Below are positions 39,403-48,683 of a stretch of DNA of 64,000 bases, piece after piece. The DNA is taken from positions 62,001-126,000 of the forward strand of contig CABUWI010000001.1 of NCBI GenBank assembly GCA_902495245.1, given 5' to 3'. The notes beneath the pieces are model-generated. The model was not told the DNA's origin, made no database searches, and saw only the letters and a list, made by a program, of their open reading frames with translations. This DNA comes from an uncultured Porphyromonadaceae bacterium. Lineage in GTDB: Bacteria; Bacteroidota; Bacteroidia; Bacteroidales; Muribaculaceae. Made by a program: the position numbers and the translations under genes. Within the stretch, counting starts at the first letter, position 1, and every line of letters begins with the position of its first letter.

Positions 39403-40643
39403 CTTCCGGAATGGACAAGCCCAGAACCGATCAGACGGTGATAGCGCGCCGACGGCGGGCAGTGATACAGTAAAACGAGATATTCATTGGCGGTTTCATA
39501 GTGGTCGCCCTCAACCGGGGCGGTCTTGCCGTCGGCAGTTACATATTGATAGTTATACATTCCTTGCTTCAAAAGCATGGTCTTGATGTATGCGCCGAGA
39601 GTCTCGTCATAATACATCTGCGCACTCTCGTCGCGCCGGCGCAGCGTCATGTCGCCGTCAATGAAAATATCCTGTCCGAGGTCGGGCGACTTGAGCGTGA
39701 AGTATGTAACGACATAGTCGGCCTGCGTGTCGGGGTCGGAAGCATTGATTTCGTCAACGAAATATCGCCCGTTCTGGTCGCTGTCGAACTGATAGCGGGC
39801 CGCCGGACGCGGTTCGTCCTCGACAAGCATCGCTTCATACAGGCCGCCGGCGTTGTCATAGTCGATGCGGTCGACTCCCATTCCCGGATAGCGCACGTTG
39901 GCAATGGTGAAACGCCGGTATTCGCTGCCGCCGTCAAAAATGAGTTCACGCTGATGTTCGTAGGTTGCCGATTTCATGCCGGTGCGCAGCGGCTTCTCCA
40001 CAACGTGGCGGTCTGCGTCGCGGCCGTTCTGCACAATAACCAGCCTCAGGTCGTTGAAGGGGTCGTCTACGTTGGCGCCCTCGAGGTCGACGTCAACGGC
40101 CAGCTGTTGATGGCGTCCGTTATAGTCGGCGTCGGTGCGCGACGTTACCGCCGTCGTGATGCGGGCAATGTCCTCGCTTACCATGAAACGAGCTTGAAGG
40201 AGCGTGGTCGACGGATCGTCGCGGTCAAACACCTCGACGAGATAGTTGCCTGACAGCAGCGGCTGCAACTGTTCATTAGGCAGGGTGAAAGAGTAGTGGA
40301 CATAGTGGGCAAACGTGCGATCAGAGAGGTCGAATGAGTCAATCTCGCCCTCGTTGAAGCCGTTGGCATACTCGATGTCGGAGATTGCAGACGGTTGCCA
40401 GTCGCTGTCGCAGTGCACCAGCCGATAACGCAGATAACGGCTGTCTTCGGCCAGTTCGTCGAAACTGAATGTCAGTCTCGACGCGTCGTTGCCGCCATGA
40501 ATCACCGGCGTGCCGAGCCGGTTGCCCGGGTCAAGAACCTGCAATGACTTGAACGACGGGCTGAAAATTGCGGTAGACGTGTCGCGCGCCTGAACGGCGG
40601 CGACGGCCAAGAGACATAATATGTCGCTAATCAGCCGCCTCAT
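39399..40643 (-). CDS. DUF5103 protein, type IX secretion plug-type
   Basis: Periplasmic or outer-membrane-associated protein of the DUF5103 family, described as a plug of the type IX secretion channel. 414 residues. Residues 1-19 are a signal peptide ending before RDTSTAIFSPSFKSLQV. The family pattern follows: a beta-rich N-terminal domain with DSDWQPSAISDIEYANGFNE, then a C-terminal half with FVDEINASDPDTQADYV and GDMTLRR. It overlaps the cysteine-rich gene upstream by 17 bases and the DUF3109 gene downstream by 4. No other type IX gene is in the window, so the exact role is inferred. Confidence 0.8.
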   Translation of the reverse strand: MRRLISDILCLLAVAAVQARDTSTAIFSPSFKSLQVLDPGNRLGTPVIHGGNDASRLTFSFDELAEDSRYLRYRLVHCDSDWQPSAISDIEYANGFNEGEIDSFDLSDRTFAHYVHYSFTLPNEQLQPLLSGNYLVEVFDRDDPSTTLLQARFMVSEDIARITTAVTSRTDADYNGRHQQLAVDVDLEGANVDDPFNDLRLVIVQNGRDADRHVVEKPLRTGMKSATYEHQRELIFDGGSEYRRFTIANVRYPGMGVDRIDYDNAGGLYEAMLVEDEPRPAARYQFDSDQNGRYFVDEINASDPDTQADYVVTYFTLKSPDLGQDIFIDGDMTLRRRDESAQMYYDETLGAYIKTMLLKQGMYNYQYVTADGKTAPVEGDHYETANEYLVLLYHCPPSARYHRLIGSGLVHSGR

Positions 40644-40998
40644 GCAGAATCGTAACGGAATCCTTGATAAGCTCCAGGCACGGCTTGCGGCCCGGTTTGC
40701 GCAGGTCGCGACAGTCGGTGTCGCCGCAGTTCATGGCGGCGAAGCGCTCAATCAGCGGACGGATACGGGCGTAGAGCGCCTGCTTGTCGGCCGGACCGCC
40801 GTATGAGCGCGACGACGTTACCATTGAAAGAGCGGTTACGCAGCCGCAGACATGACCCGTGGCGGCGATGCCCGTGCCGAGTCCGGCGGCCGGAATTTCA
40901 AGTTCGGGGTCGAAAGTCATTGCCACACATTGGGCGCAGTTATATCCTTTTGAGCGTAAAGCCACGGCGTTGTCGAGCCGTTCCTGAAGTGTTACCAT
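40627..40998 (-). CDS. C_GCAxxG_C_C-type small redox protein
   Basis: 123-residue cysteine-rich protein related to the C_GCAxxG_C_C family, named for spaced cysteines thought to be redox-active. Visible: YNCAQCVAMTF near residue 20, GLGTGIAATGHVCGCVTAL near residue 45, and CGDTDCRDLRKPGRKPCLEL near the C-terminus. There is no signal peptide. The start overlaps ung by 7 bases and the end overlaps the plug-type gene by 17, so translation is coupled. Biochemical role unknown. Confidence 0.78.
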   Translation of the reverse strand: MVTLQERLDNAVALRSKGYNCAQCVAMTFDPELEIPAAGLGTGIAATGHVCGCVTALSMVTSSRSYGGPADKQALYARIRPLIERFAAMNCGDTDCRDLRKPGRKPCLELIKDSVTILHEAAD

Positions 40999-41654
40999 TT
41001 TATAGTTTCTATTCCGTGATGACTTAAATATTCATTGGTTTTCGAGAAGTGGCGGCAACCGAAAAAGCCGCGCGACGCACTCAGAGGCGAAGGGTGAGGC
41101 GCAGTGAGTACCAGATGCTTCGAGCGGTCAATCAGCTCGCCTTTGCGCTGTGCGTGTGCGCCCCACAGCAAAAAGACCAGATGCTCGCGGCCGGCCGACA
41201 GTTCCCTGATGGCGGCATCGGTTACGATTTCCCAGCCGATGCGCGAATGTGAGGCCGGCAAATGGGCCCTTACCGTGAGCGAACTGTTGAGCAGCAGCAC
41301 GCCCTGACGTGCCCAGCGGGTCAAGTCGCCGTCGGCGGGGAACGGCGTGCCCAGATCGCTCTGAATCTCCTTGAAAATATTTATTAGCGACGGAGGCATC
41401 GGTATGCCAGGCGCAACTGAAAATGCGAGTCCGTTTGCCTGACCGTCGCCATGATAGGGGTCCTGACCGATAATTACGACCTTCACTTGCGAAAAGGGGC
41501 AATTATCGAATGCGGCGAATATCGAGCCGGCAGGCGGAAAAACGAGGGTAGACCCGTATTCCTGACGCACGAAATCGGTGAGCTGCTTAAACTGCGGCGA
41601 CTGCCACACGGCTCCGAGCCGTTCTTTCCATTCTGAATCTATTCTTACGTTCAT
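40992..41654 (-). CDS. ung: Uracil-DNA glycosylase
   Basis: Family 1 UDG removing uracil from DNA. 220 residues. The water-activating loop is GQDPYHGDGQANGLAFSV with D65. LLLNSSLTVRAHLPASH is the uracil-pocket region, and the intercalation loop is HPSPLSASRGFFG. The family's usual length and start are kept. It sits in the operon between merR (21-base gap) and the small redox protein (7-base overlap). Confidence 0.96.
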   Translation of the reverse strand: MNVRIDSEWKERLGAVWQSPQFKQLTDFVRQEYGSTLVFPPAGSIFAAFDNCPFSQVKVVIIGQDPYHGDGQANGLAFSVAPGIPMPPSLINIFKEIQSDLGTPFPADGDLTRWARQGVLLLNSSLTVRAHLPASHSRIGWEIVTDAAIRELSAGREHLVFLLWGAHAQRKGELIDRSKHLVLTAPHPSPLSASRGFFGCRHFSKTNEYLSHHGIETIKW

Positions 41655-41675
41655 TGCACTCTTCGACGGTTGAGG

Positions 41676-42011
41676 TTAGCGGAATTTATGGAGGGCATCG
41701 CGCATCTCGACGAGGGCCTCGCGTATTGTCAGCAGGCGCTCGATGGCCTTTTGGCGTGCGCCCACCGAATCGACGGCCACGCGCATCTGTTCGGCCGCGG
41801 CGTCGATTTTCAGCCCGCGGTCGGTGAGCAGATATTTGATTTTGCGCAGGGTGTCGATGTCGGCCGGAGTATAATAGCGCGTGCCATGGTCGTTGCGCTT
41901 GATTTTGAGCTGCGGAAACACACTCTCCCAATAGCGCAGCGTGCTGGCCGGCTCGCCTATGAGTTCGCAGACTTCGCGAATGCGATAATATTTTTTCGAA
42001 AGGTCTTCCAT
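41676..42011 (-). CDS. MerR-family transcriptional regulator
   Basis: 111 residues from ATG 42011 (MEDLSKKYYRIREVCELIG). A longer reading frame would overlap the M23 gene and adds an unrelated tail. The winged helix-turn-helix reads ASTLRYWESVFPQL...YYTPADIDTLRKIKYLL, followed by a dimerisation coiled coil (LTIREALVEMRDALHKF). No cysteine sensor is present, so this is the small Bacteroidota type whose ligand is unknown. It lies 4 bases after the M23 peptidase gene. Confidence 0.88.
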   Translation of the reverse strand: MEDLSKKYYRIREVCELIGEPASTLRYWESVFPQLKIKRNDHGTRYYTPADIDTLRKIKYLLTDRGLKIDAAAEQMRVAVDSVGARQKAIERLLTIREALVEMRDALHKFR

Positions 42012-42015
42012 AGAA

Positions 42016-42975
42016 TCAGTCCATAACGTGGCCGGCATTCTCGGCATGTTCTATCATTGCGGCATACTCGTCAGGCGTCAGGTCATAGAAATAATAGTTC
42101 ACCGGATTTTGCGGCACGTTTTTCAGCCTGACCTCATAGTGGACATGCGGGCCTGTGGATTTGCCCGTATCACCCGAGAGGCCGATAAGGTCGCCGCGCT
42201 TGACGCTCTGGCCGTTGCGCACGGAAATCTTCGACAGATGCGCATAGCGCGTCAGGTAGTTATAGCCGTGGTCAATGTCGATGCAGTTGCCGTAGCCGCT
42301 GTGCCAGTCGGCAAAGCACACCGTGCCGTCGCCGGTGGCGTAGACCGGAGTGCCGATATTGCATGTAAAGTCCATGCCTTCGTGCATCTTCACGGTGCCG
42401 TATATCGGGTCGACGCGCCTGCCGTAACCGCTGGCCATCTGCTTCAGGTTGGCCTCTGAAATCGGCTGAATGGCCGGAATGTGGGCAAGACGGTCGGCGC
42501 GGCATGAGGCGAGTTGGCGCAGCTCGTCAAAACTGCGGCTCTGAACCACTATTTCCCGCTCAAGCATCTCCATCTTGTCGTTCAGAGCCGAGGCGAGCGA
42601 GTTGTCGCTCATCGCGCCGAGGTTTGAGCGCTCGAGCCCCGCATAGCGTTTGGCATCGCTGATGGGGTCGGCCTGCATCATGACGCGATAAAAATTATTG
42701 TCGCGGTCGGCAAGGTCGGTCATGACGGCCTGAGCGCGCTCCATGCGGGCCTCGAGCATCTCAAGGCGGTCATTGAGCTCGCGGTTTTCGGCGCGGAGCA
42801 GGCGCTCCTTCGGCAGGTCAACCACACCGTTCAGGGCCAGGAAAGCCGCGATGGCCAGGCATACGGCCGAGCCGTATCTCACTATGGCCGAAAGGTATCG
42901 GCTACGACGCGACGGGTAGACGCGCTCATAGCTATCAGTCAGCTGATTGTAACGATAATAAACCTTTCTACTCAT
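42016..42975 (-). CDS. M23-family metallopeptidase, membrane-anchored
   Basis: Envelope peptidoglycan hydrolase of the LytM type. 319 residues. The short cytoplasmic tail is basic and aromatic. One transmembrane segment lies near residues 30-52 and a coiled coil near 58-90. The catalytic domain is C-terminal. Zinc and catalytic residues are all present: H198-x-x-x-D202 in HEGMDF and H277-x-H279 in HVHYE, so it should be active rather than a degenerate EnvC-type activator. It is the first gene of the six-gene operon, with a consensus promoter 22 bases above the start. Confidence 0.92.
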   Translation of the reverse strand: MSRKVYYRYNQLTDSYERVYPSRRSRYLSAIVRYGSAVCLAIAAFLALNGVVDLPKERLLRAENRELNDRLEMLEARMERAQAVMTDLADRDNNFYRVMMQADPISDAKRYAGLERSNLGAMSDNSLASALNDKMEMLEREIVVQSRSFDELRQLASCRADRLAHIPAIQPISEANLKQMASGYGRRVDPIYGTVKMHEGMDFTCNIGTPVYATGDGTVCFADWHSGYGNCIDIDHGYNYLTRYAHLSKISVRNGQSVKRGDLIGLSGDTGKSTGPHVHYEVRLKNVPQNPVNYYFYDLTPDEYAAMIEHAENAGHVMD

Positions 42976-42997
42976 TGCAGGCGTGATATTTACCCTG

Positions 42998-43029
42998 CAA
43001 AGTTAAATAAAAATTGGAATTTTCACAAA
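42998..43029 (-). promoter_or_regulatory. Promoter of the M23-merR-ung operon
   Basis: On the minus strand, TTTG (43029-43026) and TAACTTTG plus CA (43005-42998) with a 20-base spacer. Confidence 0.75.
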
Positions 43030-43033
43030 CAAA

Positions 43034-44518
43034 TCAGTTTTTCCGTGTCGAAGTCGGTGCCGCGGCTGCGCCGTCCTTGAAGAAGGGGTGGGGAATGCCG
43101 TAAACGTTGCTGATGTCGCGGCCGGGGCTGAGATAGCCGTCTATCACCGTGTCGCGGCCTGAGGGATTCTCGAAGGTGTAGAGCATGAAACAGTGCAACA
43201 TGGCGGCAATCTGCTCGAACACGGTGTCTTGAATCGCCTCGTAGGCAAACCAGGCGGAGGTGTCGGTGAAACAGTAGACCTGAAACGGAATGCCGCCCGA
43301 TGTCTGCGGCAATGTCGACACGAAGCAGTCGCTGGTGTGGGAGATGTGCGGATTGGCATCGAGCCACATCTTCATGTATGCCCTGAACAGGCCGAGATTG
43401 GTGTCGATTGTGCCGTCGACGAGGCCGTCGGGGTTGTCGACGTCGGCAACCTTGCCTGCGGCTTTCTGCGCAAGCTTTTTAGTGATGTATTCGTCCATGA
43501 AAGGCACTTTCCTGATACTGTCAAGCATCTCGTCGGTCGCGGGCAGCACGCTGTCGGCGTCAATCATGTAGCTGCGGCATATGCGGCGCGTCCGGCTTGC
43601 CTGCATGCTGCGGTAATTGGTAAAACCGGAGCTGATCAGACTGTAGGGCGGCACGGTGGTCGTGGTCTTGTCCCAGTTGAGAACTTTGACGGCCGTGAGC
43701 GAGACCTCGGTTACCGTGCCGTTGGCATTGCCGGTCTGAATCCAGTCGCCGACATGCAGACTGTCGTTTTCAGACAGCTGCACGCCGGCCACGAGGCCGA
43801 GAATGCTGTCCTTGAACACGAGCATCAGCACTGCGGCAAACGCTCCGAGACCGGCCAGCAATGCGCCGGGCGATTTGTCGACGAGAATTGCAACGACAAT
43901 AATGACGGCGACAATCCACACGGCGCCCTTGGCCAGCTGGGCCAGTCCTTTCAGCGGCAGTTTGCGCTTGTTCTCGCGCAAATCTATGTGCTGCCATATG
44001 GCCATGACCAATGCCGAAAACGCAAGCGCCGCCACGCATATGATGTAAATCAGCGTGATTTTTGTCAAGGTTGCGGACAAAGCGTTGTGGTTCGACAGAG
44101 TGAAGCGTATCAGCAACAGAAAGACCAGAGCCGGAATCATGCGGCAGATCTTGTGAAAGAACTTGACGTCGGTGAGGCTGCGATAGACGTCCGAGTCCCA
44201 CCGGCGGGCAATTTCGCGCACAATCCTGAAGATGACCCATTGAGCCAGCTTGCCGACTATGAGGGCGACGCCGAGAACCACGGCGGCATACAACACGGTA
44301 ACGAGCGTGTTGTTGTGCTCGAGTCCGCAAACTCCGAGCAGCCAGTTGACCACATTCATTATAAACCGCGAAATCGCATAAGAGGCGCCGTCGCTGTGGC
44401 CGATAAAGCGTTCCAGCTCTTCTGCGGCTGCCGTCTCCGTGCCTGCCGCCATCAAATATATCCCTGCAATTGTCATGACATAAACAAATAGTTGCGTAAG
44501 TTTATATACTTCCGACAA
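43034..44518 (-). CDS. MscS-family mechanosensitive ion channel
   Basis: Inner-membrane channel of the YbdG/MscS type, relieving osmotic pressure. 494 residues. Hydrophobic segments near residues 10-30, 70-95, 120-145, 155-175 and 205-250 lead into the pore helix and the MscS beta domain: LGLVAGVQLSENDSLHVGDWIQT and GTVTEVSLTAVKVLNWDKTTTTVPPYSLIS. The extended soluble C-terminus matches the YbdG-like branch. It lies 43 bases after an AraC-family gene on the same strand, so co-transcription is possible. Confidence 0.9.
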   Translation of the reverse strand: MSEVYKLTQLFVYVMTIAGIYLMAAGTETAAAEELERFIGHSDGASYAISRFIMNVVNWLLGVCGLEHNNTLVTVLYAAVVLGVALIVGKLAQWVIFRIVREIARRWDSDVYRSLTDVKFFHKICRMIPALVFLLLIRFTLSNHNALSATLTKITLIYIICVAALAFSALVMAIWQHIDLRENKRKLPLKGLAQLAKGAVWIVAVIIVVAILVDKSPGALLAGLGAFAAVLMLVFKDSILGLVAGVQLSENDSLHVGDWIQTGNANGTVTEVSLTAVKVLNWDKTTTTVPPYSLISSGFTNYRSMQASRTRRICRSYMIDADSVLPATDEMLDSIRKVPFMDEYITKKLAQKAAGKVADVDNPDGLVDGTIDTNLGLFRAYMKMWLDANPHISHTSDCFVSTLPQTSGGIPFQVYCFTDTSAWFAYEAIQDTVFEQIAAMLHCFMLYTFENPSGRDTVIDGYLSPGRDISNVYGIPHPFFKDGAAAAPTSTRKN

Positions 44519-44561
44519 TCGCGGGCCGCCTTTTGTTCACCCGGCGTCAGTCTGTAATGCT

Positions 44562-45374
44562 TCAGCAGTGTGCCGCCCGATATTCCGACGGGGTCATTCC
44601 GGTATGCCGGCGAAAGTATCGGCCGAGATAAGAGGAGGATTCAAAATTATAATGCGTAGCAATTTCCTTTACAGACATTTCTGTGGAGGTCAACAATGAT
44701 TTGATTTCCATGACTATCTGTCTGTCGATAAGCTCTTTCGGCGCCACGCGGAATATGCGGTTGGTAACTTTTGACAGATAGCATGGCGTTATGCAGAGGC
44801 GGTCGGCATAGAACTTCACGTCGTGGCGTATCCGGCAATTCTCGCTGAGCAATTTGCAGAAACTGTCGAAAATAGTTCTATACGAGCTGATTGACTTGAC
44901 TTCATTGTCGTCCAGATTGAGAGCTGATTCGAGACCGAGAAAAAAATTGTGCCAATGGTTGCGAAACATTAAACTTTTATATTTTTCGACTACGTTTGAC
45001 TCTATCCAGTCAAGTGATGCAAACCACGTTTCTATTTCCTTGCGCCGGGCAAGGTCAAGATGGAAAACAGGGTGTTCATAAAGCCAATCGAAAAACGCAC
45101 CGCCGGAATTAAAAGTAGTTTCGTCGGTCAAAGCCGCCGATAGCTCGCAATAACGCGCACGGAAGCCGGGACTGATTTTTATCATTGAAAAAAGCGTGTC
45201 CGAGAACACGATGACTACGTCGCCTTTGCGGAATGCCATACTTCGGAAGTTGCATTCAACGACAGCTCGTCCCTCCAGGCAGTAGAGCATCATGCAACCT
45301 GGAGTGCGCAACGGTTTGCCGATAAAATCCGAAAGGGAGGATATGGCTGATATTTGATATGGTTTTTTATCCAT
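44562..45374 (-). CDS. AraC-family transcriptional regulator
   Basis: DNA-binding regulator. 270 residues from ATG 45374 (MDKKPYQISAIS). A TTG start 30 bases upstream lies inside its -7 elements and is rejected. The N-terminal ~150 residues form a cupin-like sensor. The C-terminal ~100 residues carry two helix-turn-helix units, including DRLCITPCYLSKVTNRIF and VKEIATHYNFESSSYLGRYFRRHTGMTPSEYR, the AraC signature. It is divergent from the RND pump gene and may control it. Ligand unknown. Confidence 0.9.
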   Translation of the reverse strand: MDKKPYQISAISSLSDFIGKPLRTPGCMMLYCLEGRAVVECNFRSMAFRKGDVVIVFSDTLFSMIKISPGFRARYCELSAALTDETTFNSGGAFFDWLYEHPVFHLDLARRKEIETWFASLDWIESNVVEKYKSLMFRNHWHNFFLGLESALNLDDNEVKSISSYRTIFDSFCKLLSENCRIRHDVKFYADRLCITPCYLSKVTNRIFRVAPKELIDRQIVMEIKSLLTSTEMSVKEIATHYNFESSSYLGRYFRRHTGMTPSEYRAAHC

Positions 45375-45392
45375 CAGTTTGATATTTGACTG

Positions 45393-45409
45393 CAAAAATA
45401 GCAAAAATA
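45393..45409 (-). promoter_or_regulatory. Overlapping -7 elements of the AraC-family gene
   Basis: Two minus-strand TATTTTTG copies (45400-45393 and 45409-45402), 19 and 28 bases above the chosen ATG. Confidence 0.4.
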
Positions 45410-45489
45410 TATGTAAAACGGGCGCTTGATGTTTCGAAAAATCGCCTTATTGTCGGCATTTTTGTTCCGCCTATGTCGCAAATCAGGCC

Positions 45490-45497
45490 TAACTTTG
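45490..45497 (+). promoter_or_regulatory. -7 element of the RND pump gene
   Basis: TAACTTTG followed by CA, 46 bases above the chosen ATG and inside the longer reading frame, supporting the 45543 start. The nearest TTTG is 25 bases upstream, longer than usual. Confidence 0.55.
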
Positions 45498-45542
45498 CAC
45501 CCGCAAATATTTATCACCTTATCCGAACTGCGACAACCAGCC

Positions 45543-48500
45543 ATGACAGTCAAAACATTTATAGAACGCCCTGTTCTTTCAATAGTCATCTCAACAGCCA
45601 TCTTGCTGCTCGGCCTCATCGCACTCGCCGGGCTTCCGGTAGAGCAATTTCCCGACATCGCACCGCCAACGGTCGAAGTTTATACATCATATCCCGGCGC
45701 CAATGCCGAAACGGTAGAGAAAAGCGTAATCGTGCCGCTCGAAGAGGCCATTAACGGTGTGGAGAACATGACTTACATCTCTTCGACATCGTCAAACGCG
45801 GGCGATGCCTACCTGACCGTTTTTTTCAAACAAGGCACCGACCCTGACATGGCCGCAGTGAACGTGCAGAACCGCGTTTCGACGGCATCGGGGCTCTTGC
45901 CTGCCGAGGTTACGAAAATCGGCGTAACGACAAACAAACAGCAGAAGTCGATGTTGAAGGCCATAACTCTATATAGTCCCGACAATAGCTTCGACACTCA
46001 GTTTCTTAACAACTATCTGTCAATTAACGTAGTTCCGCGCCTAAAGCGCATTTCGGGAGTAGGTGCGGTTACATTGCTCGGTTCGAACTACAGCATGCGC
46101 ATCTGGCTAAAACCCGACGTTATGGGCCAATACGGACTGGTGCCGTCTGATATCTCGGCGGCACTTGCCGCACAGAACATCGAGTCGGCAACAGGCTCGT
46201 TCGGCGAGAACTATGAAGGCGTTTTCCAATATACAATGAAATACCGCGGACGCTTGTCGACACCCGAAGAGTTCGGCGACATCGTCATCAGGGCGCTGCC
46301 TTCGGGTACCGTTTTGCGCCTGAGCGAAGTCGCCGACATCGAGCTTGGCGACGAGGCCTACAACTACCGCAGCCAGACCAACGGCCACCCCGGCGCGCTG
46401 CTGATGATTTATCAGACTGCCGGTTCGAACGCAAACGAGGTCGTCAACGCAATTGACAGGGAAGTCGCACGAATGGCTGACGATTTGCCGCCGGGAGTGG
46501 AGTTCGGCGATGTTTTCTCGACAAAAGACTTTCTGGACGCTTCGATGCATCAGGTAGTGAAGACTCTTTTCGAGGCTTTCGTCCTGGTCGTGCTCATCGT
46601 TTTCATCTTTTTGCAGAGCGTCAGGGCGGTGATTATTCCGGCAATCTCCATAGTCGTGTCGCTTGTCGGCACGTTCATTGTCATGTCCCTGCTTGGCTTC
46701 AGCATCAACTTGCTCACGCTTTTTGCCCTCGTGCTGGCAATCGGCATAGTTGTGGACGATGCAATCATCGTGGTCGAAGCGGTCGAGGCTCGTTTCGACG
46801 CCGGCTATCGTTCGCCGTTCATGGCCACGAACGATGCAATGAAAAGCATCACCTCCGCCATCATAACGACAACACTGGTCTTCATGGCCGTTTTCTTGCC
46901 TGTCGCCATGATGGGCGGCACTTCAGGCACATTTTACACCCAGTTCGGTCTGACAATGGCCGCGGCTGTTGGAATCTCCGCCATTAACGCCCTGACGCTG
47001 TCGCCGGCGTTGTGTGCAATTATGCTCAAACCTCAAGACTCTGATGCCGCCACAGGGCAACATCGTCGCTGCAGCCTTACCGAAAGATACCGCAACGGAT
47101 TCAACGCCGCCTTCGGCCAACTGACCGAGCGTTATGTGCATGGCGTCATATTTTTCATTCGCCGTAAGCCCGTCATGTGGGAAGCGCTCGCCGGTGCAGT
47201 CGGGCTGCTGGTATTTTTCATGAATACGACCAAGACCGGACTCGTTCCCGACGAAGACACAGGCTCAATCATGGTCAATATAACCACGCCTCCGGGCTCG
47301 TCGTTGGCGCGCACAAATGAAATTCTGCAACAGATTGAACAACGCATCGACAGCATTCCGGAAATCGAGTTCTACAGTGAAACTGCCGGTTACGGCCTCA
47401 TCGGAGGCGCGGGTCCGTCGAGCGGAATGCTAATTATCAAGCTGCGCAACTGGGCCGACCGAAAGGCCGACGGAAGCGACGCGCAAAGCGTTGTCGACAA
47501 AATCAACGCAATCGGCATGGAAATTCCCGACGTTACTTTGTTCGCGTTTTTGCCCCCGCTAATTGACGGCTACGGTGTGAGCAGCGGTTTTGAAATCAAT
47601 CTTCAGGACCTGACCGGCGGACGTCCGGATTCGCTTTATTCGGTAGGGCAGAGGTTGATCGGCGCGCTGACCGAACGCCCGGAAATATCGGCCGCTTACT
47701 CTACATTCAATATCGCTTTCCCGCAATATGCCGTAGAGGTCGATGCCGTAAAATGCGAAAGGGCAGGCACGACTGCCGACGCCGTTCTTGAAACACTTGC
47801 GGGCTATTACAGTGGCGCATACGTGTCAAACTTCAATCGATTCTCGAAGCTATATAGGGTCATGATTCAGGCCTCGCCGGACTATCGAGTGGACATCGAA
47901 TCGCTTGACCGCATCATGACGCGCACCGCAGGCGGCATGGCGCCTCTCAGCACTTTTGTCTCCATTACAAAAGATTACGGACCCGAATCCGTCAGCCGTT
48001 TCAACCTTTACAGTTCGATGGGCATAAACGGCGAGGCGGCGCCGGGCTACAGCTCGGGCGACGCCATACGCGCAGTGCGTGAAACCGCCGACAAAGTGCT
48101 TCCCGACGGCTACGCATTTGAATTCTCAGGTATTTCGCGCGAAGAGAGCGAGACCACCGACAACACAGTGCTGATCTTCGTTATCTGCTTCGTGTTCGTC
48201 TATCTGATTCTATGCGGTCTTTATGAGAGTTTCCTCGTGCCGTTCTCGGTGTTGCTTTCAGTGCCGTTCGGTCTGATGGGCAGCTTCATGTTTGCCAAGC
48301 TGATGGGACTTGAAAACAACATCTATCTTCAGACAGGCCTAATCATGCTCATCGGCCTCCTGGCGAAGACGGCAATTCTCGTAACAGGTTATGCCGTTGA
48401 CCGGCGCAAGGCCGGCATGTCGCTTATCCGGTCGGCCGTAGGCGCTGCCAAGGCGCGTTTCCGTCCGATATTGATGACAGTGCTTGCAATGATATTCGGC

Positions 48501-48683
48501 CTGCTGCCGCTAATGTTCTCTTCGGGTGCGGGCGCCAACGGCAACAGCTCGCTCGGTTCCGGTGTGGTAGGCGGCCTGCTGGTCGGCGCGCCGGCATTGC
48601 TCTTCTTTGTGCCCGTATTGTTTATTGTCTTCCAATCTCTGCAGGAGAAAATCCGCCCGATGCAGTTCGGCAATGAGAAATGA
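45543..48683 (+). CDS. RND-family multidrug efflux pump inner-membrane subunit (AcrB/HAE1 type)
   Basis: Proton-driven efflux transporter. From ATG 45543 (MTVKTFIERPVLS) the protein has 1046 residues, the normal HAE1 length. The reading frame extends 39 residues upstream through the promoter and is not used. There are twelve hydrophobic segments in two halves with two large periplasmic loops. Proton-relay residues are visible: the Asp pair in GIVVDDAIIVVEAVEAR (TM4) and Lys in LLAKTAILVTGY (TM10; the usual following Asn is Thr). No membrane-fusion or TolC-type partner lies next to it. The last residues FGNEK lie inside a large inverted repeat. Confidence 0.93.
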   Translation: MTVKTFIERPVLSIVISTAILLLGLIALAGLPVEQFPDIAPPTVEVYTSYPGANAETVEKSVIVPLEEAINGVENMTYISSTSSNAGDAYLTVFFKQGTDPDMAAVNVQNRVSTASGLLPAEVTKIGVTTNKQQKSMLKAITLYSPDNSFDTQFLNNYLSINVVPRLKRISGVGAVTLLGSNYSMRIWLKPDVMGQYGLVPSDISAALAAQNIESATGSFGENYEGVFQYTMKYRGRLSTPEEFGDIVIRALPSGTVLRLSEVADIELGDEAYNYRSQTNGHPGALLMIYQTAGSNANEVVNAIDREVARMADDLPPGVEFGDVFSTKDFLDASMHQVVKTLFEAFVLVVLIVFIFLQSVRAVIIPAISIVVSLVGTFIVMSLLGFSINLLTLFALVLAIGIVVDDAIIVVEAVEARFDAGYRSPFMATNDAMKSITSAIITTTLVFMAVFLPVAMMGGTSGTFYTQFGLTMAAAVGISAINALTLSPALCAIMLKPQDSDAATGQHRRCSLTERYRNGFNAAFGQLTERYVHGVIFFIRRKPVMWEALAGAVGLLVFFMNTTKTGLVPDEDTGSIMVNITTPPGSSLARTNEILQQIEQRIDSIPEIEFYSETAGYGLIGGAGPSSGMLIIKLRNWADRKADGSDAQSVVDKINAIGMEIPDVTLFAFLPPLIDGYGVSSGFEINLQDLTGGRPDSLYSVGQRLIGALTERPEISAAYSTFNIAFPQYAVEVDAVKCERAGTTADAVLETLAGYYSGAYVSNFNRFSKLYRVMIQASPDYRVDIESLDRIMTRTAGGMAPLSTFVSITKDYGPESVSRFNLYSSMGINGEAAPGYSSGDAIRAVRETADKVLPDGYAFEFSGISREESETTDNTVLIFVICFVFVYLILCGLYESFLVPFSVLLSVPFGLMGSFMFAKLMGLENNIYLQTGLIMLIGLLAKTAILVTGYAVDRRKAGMSLIRSAVGAAKARFRPILMTVLAMIFGLLPLMFSSGAGANGNSSLGSGVVGGLLVGAPALLFFVPVLFIVFQSLQEKIRPMQFGNEK

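Noticed and set aside
45426..45542. 39-residue N-terminal extension of the RND pump
   Set aside because: The extension spans the promoter -7 box, and the family starts at MTVKTFIERP.
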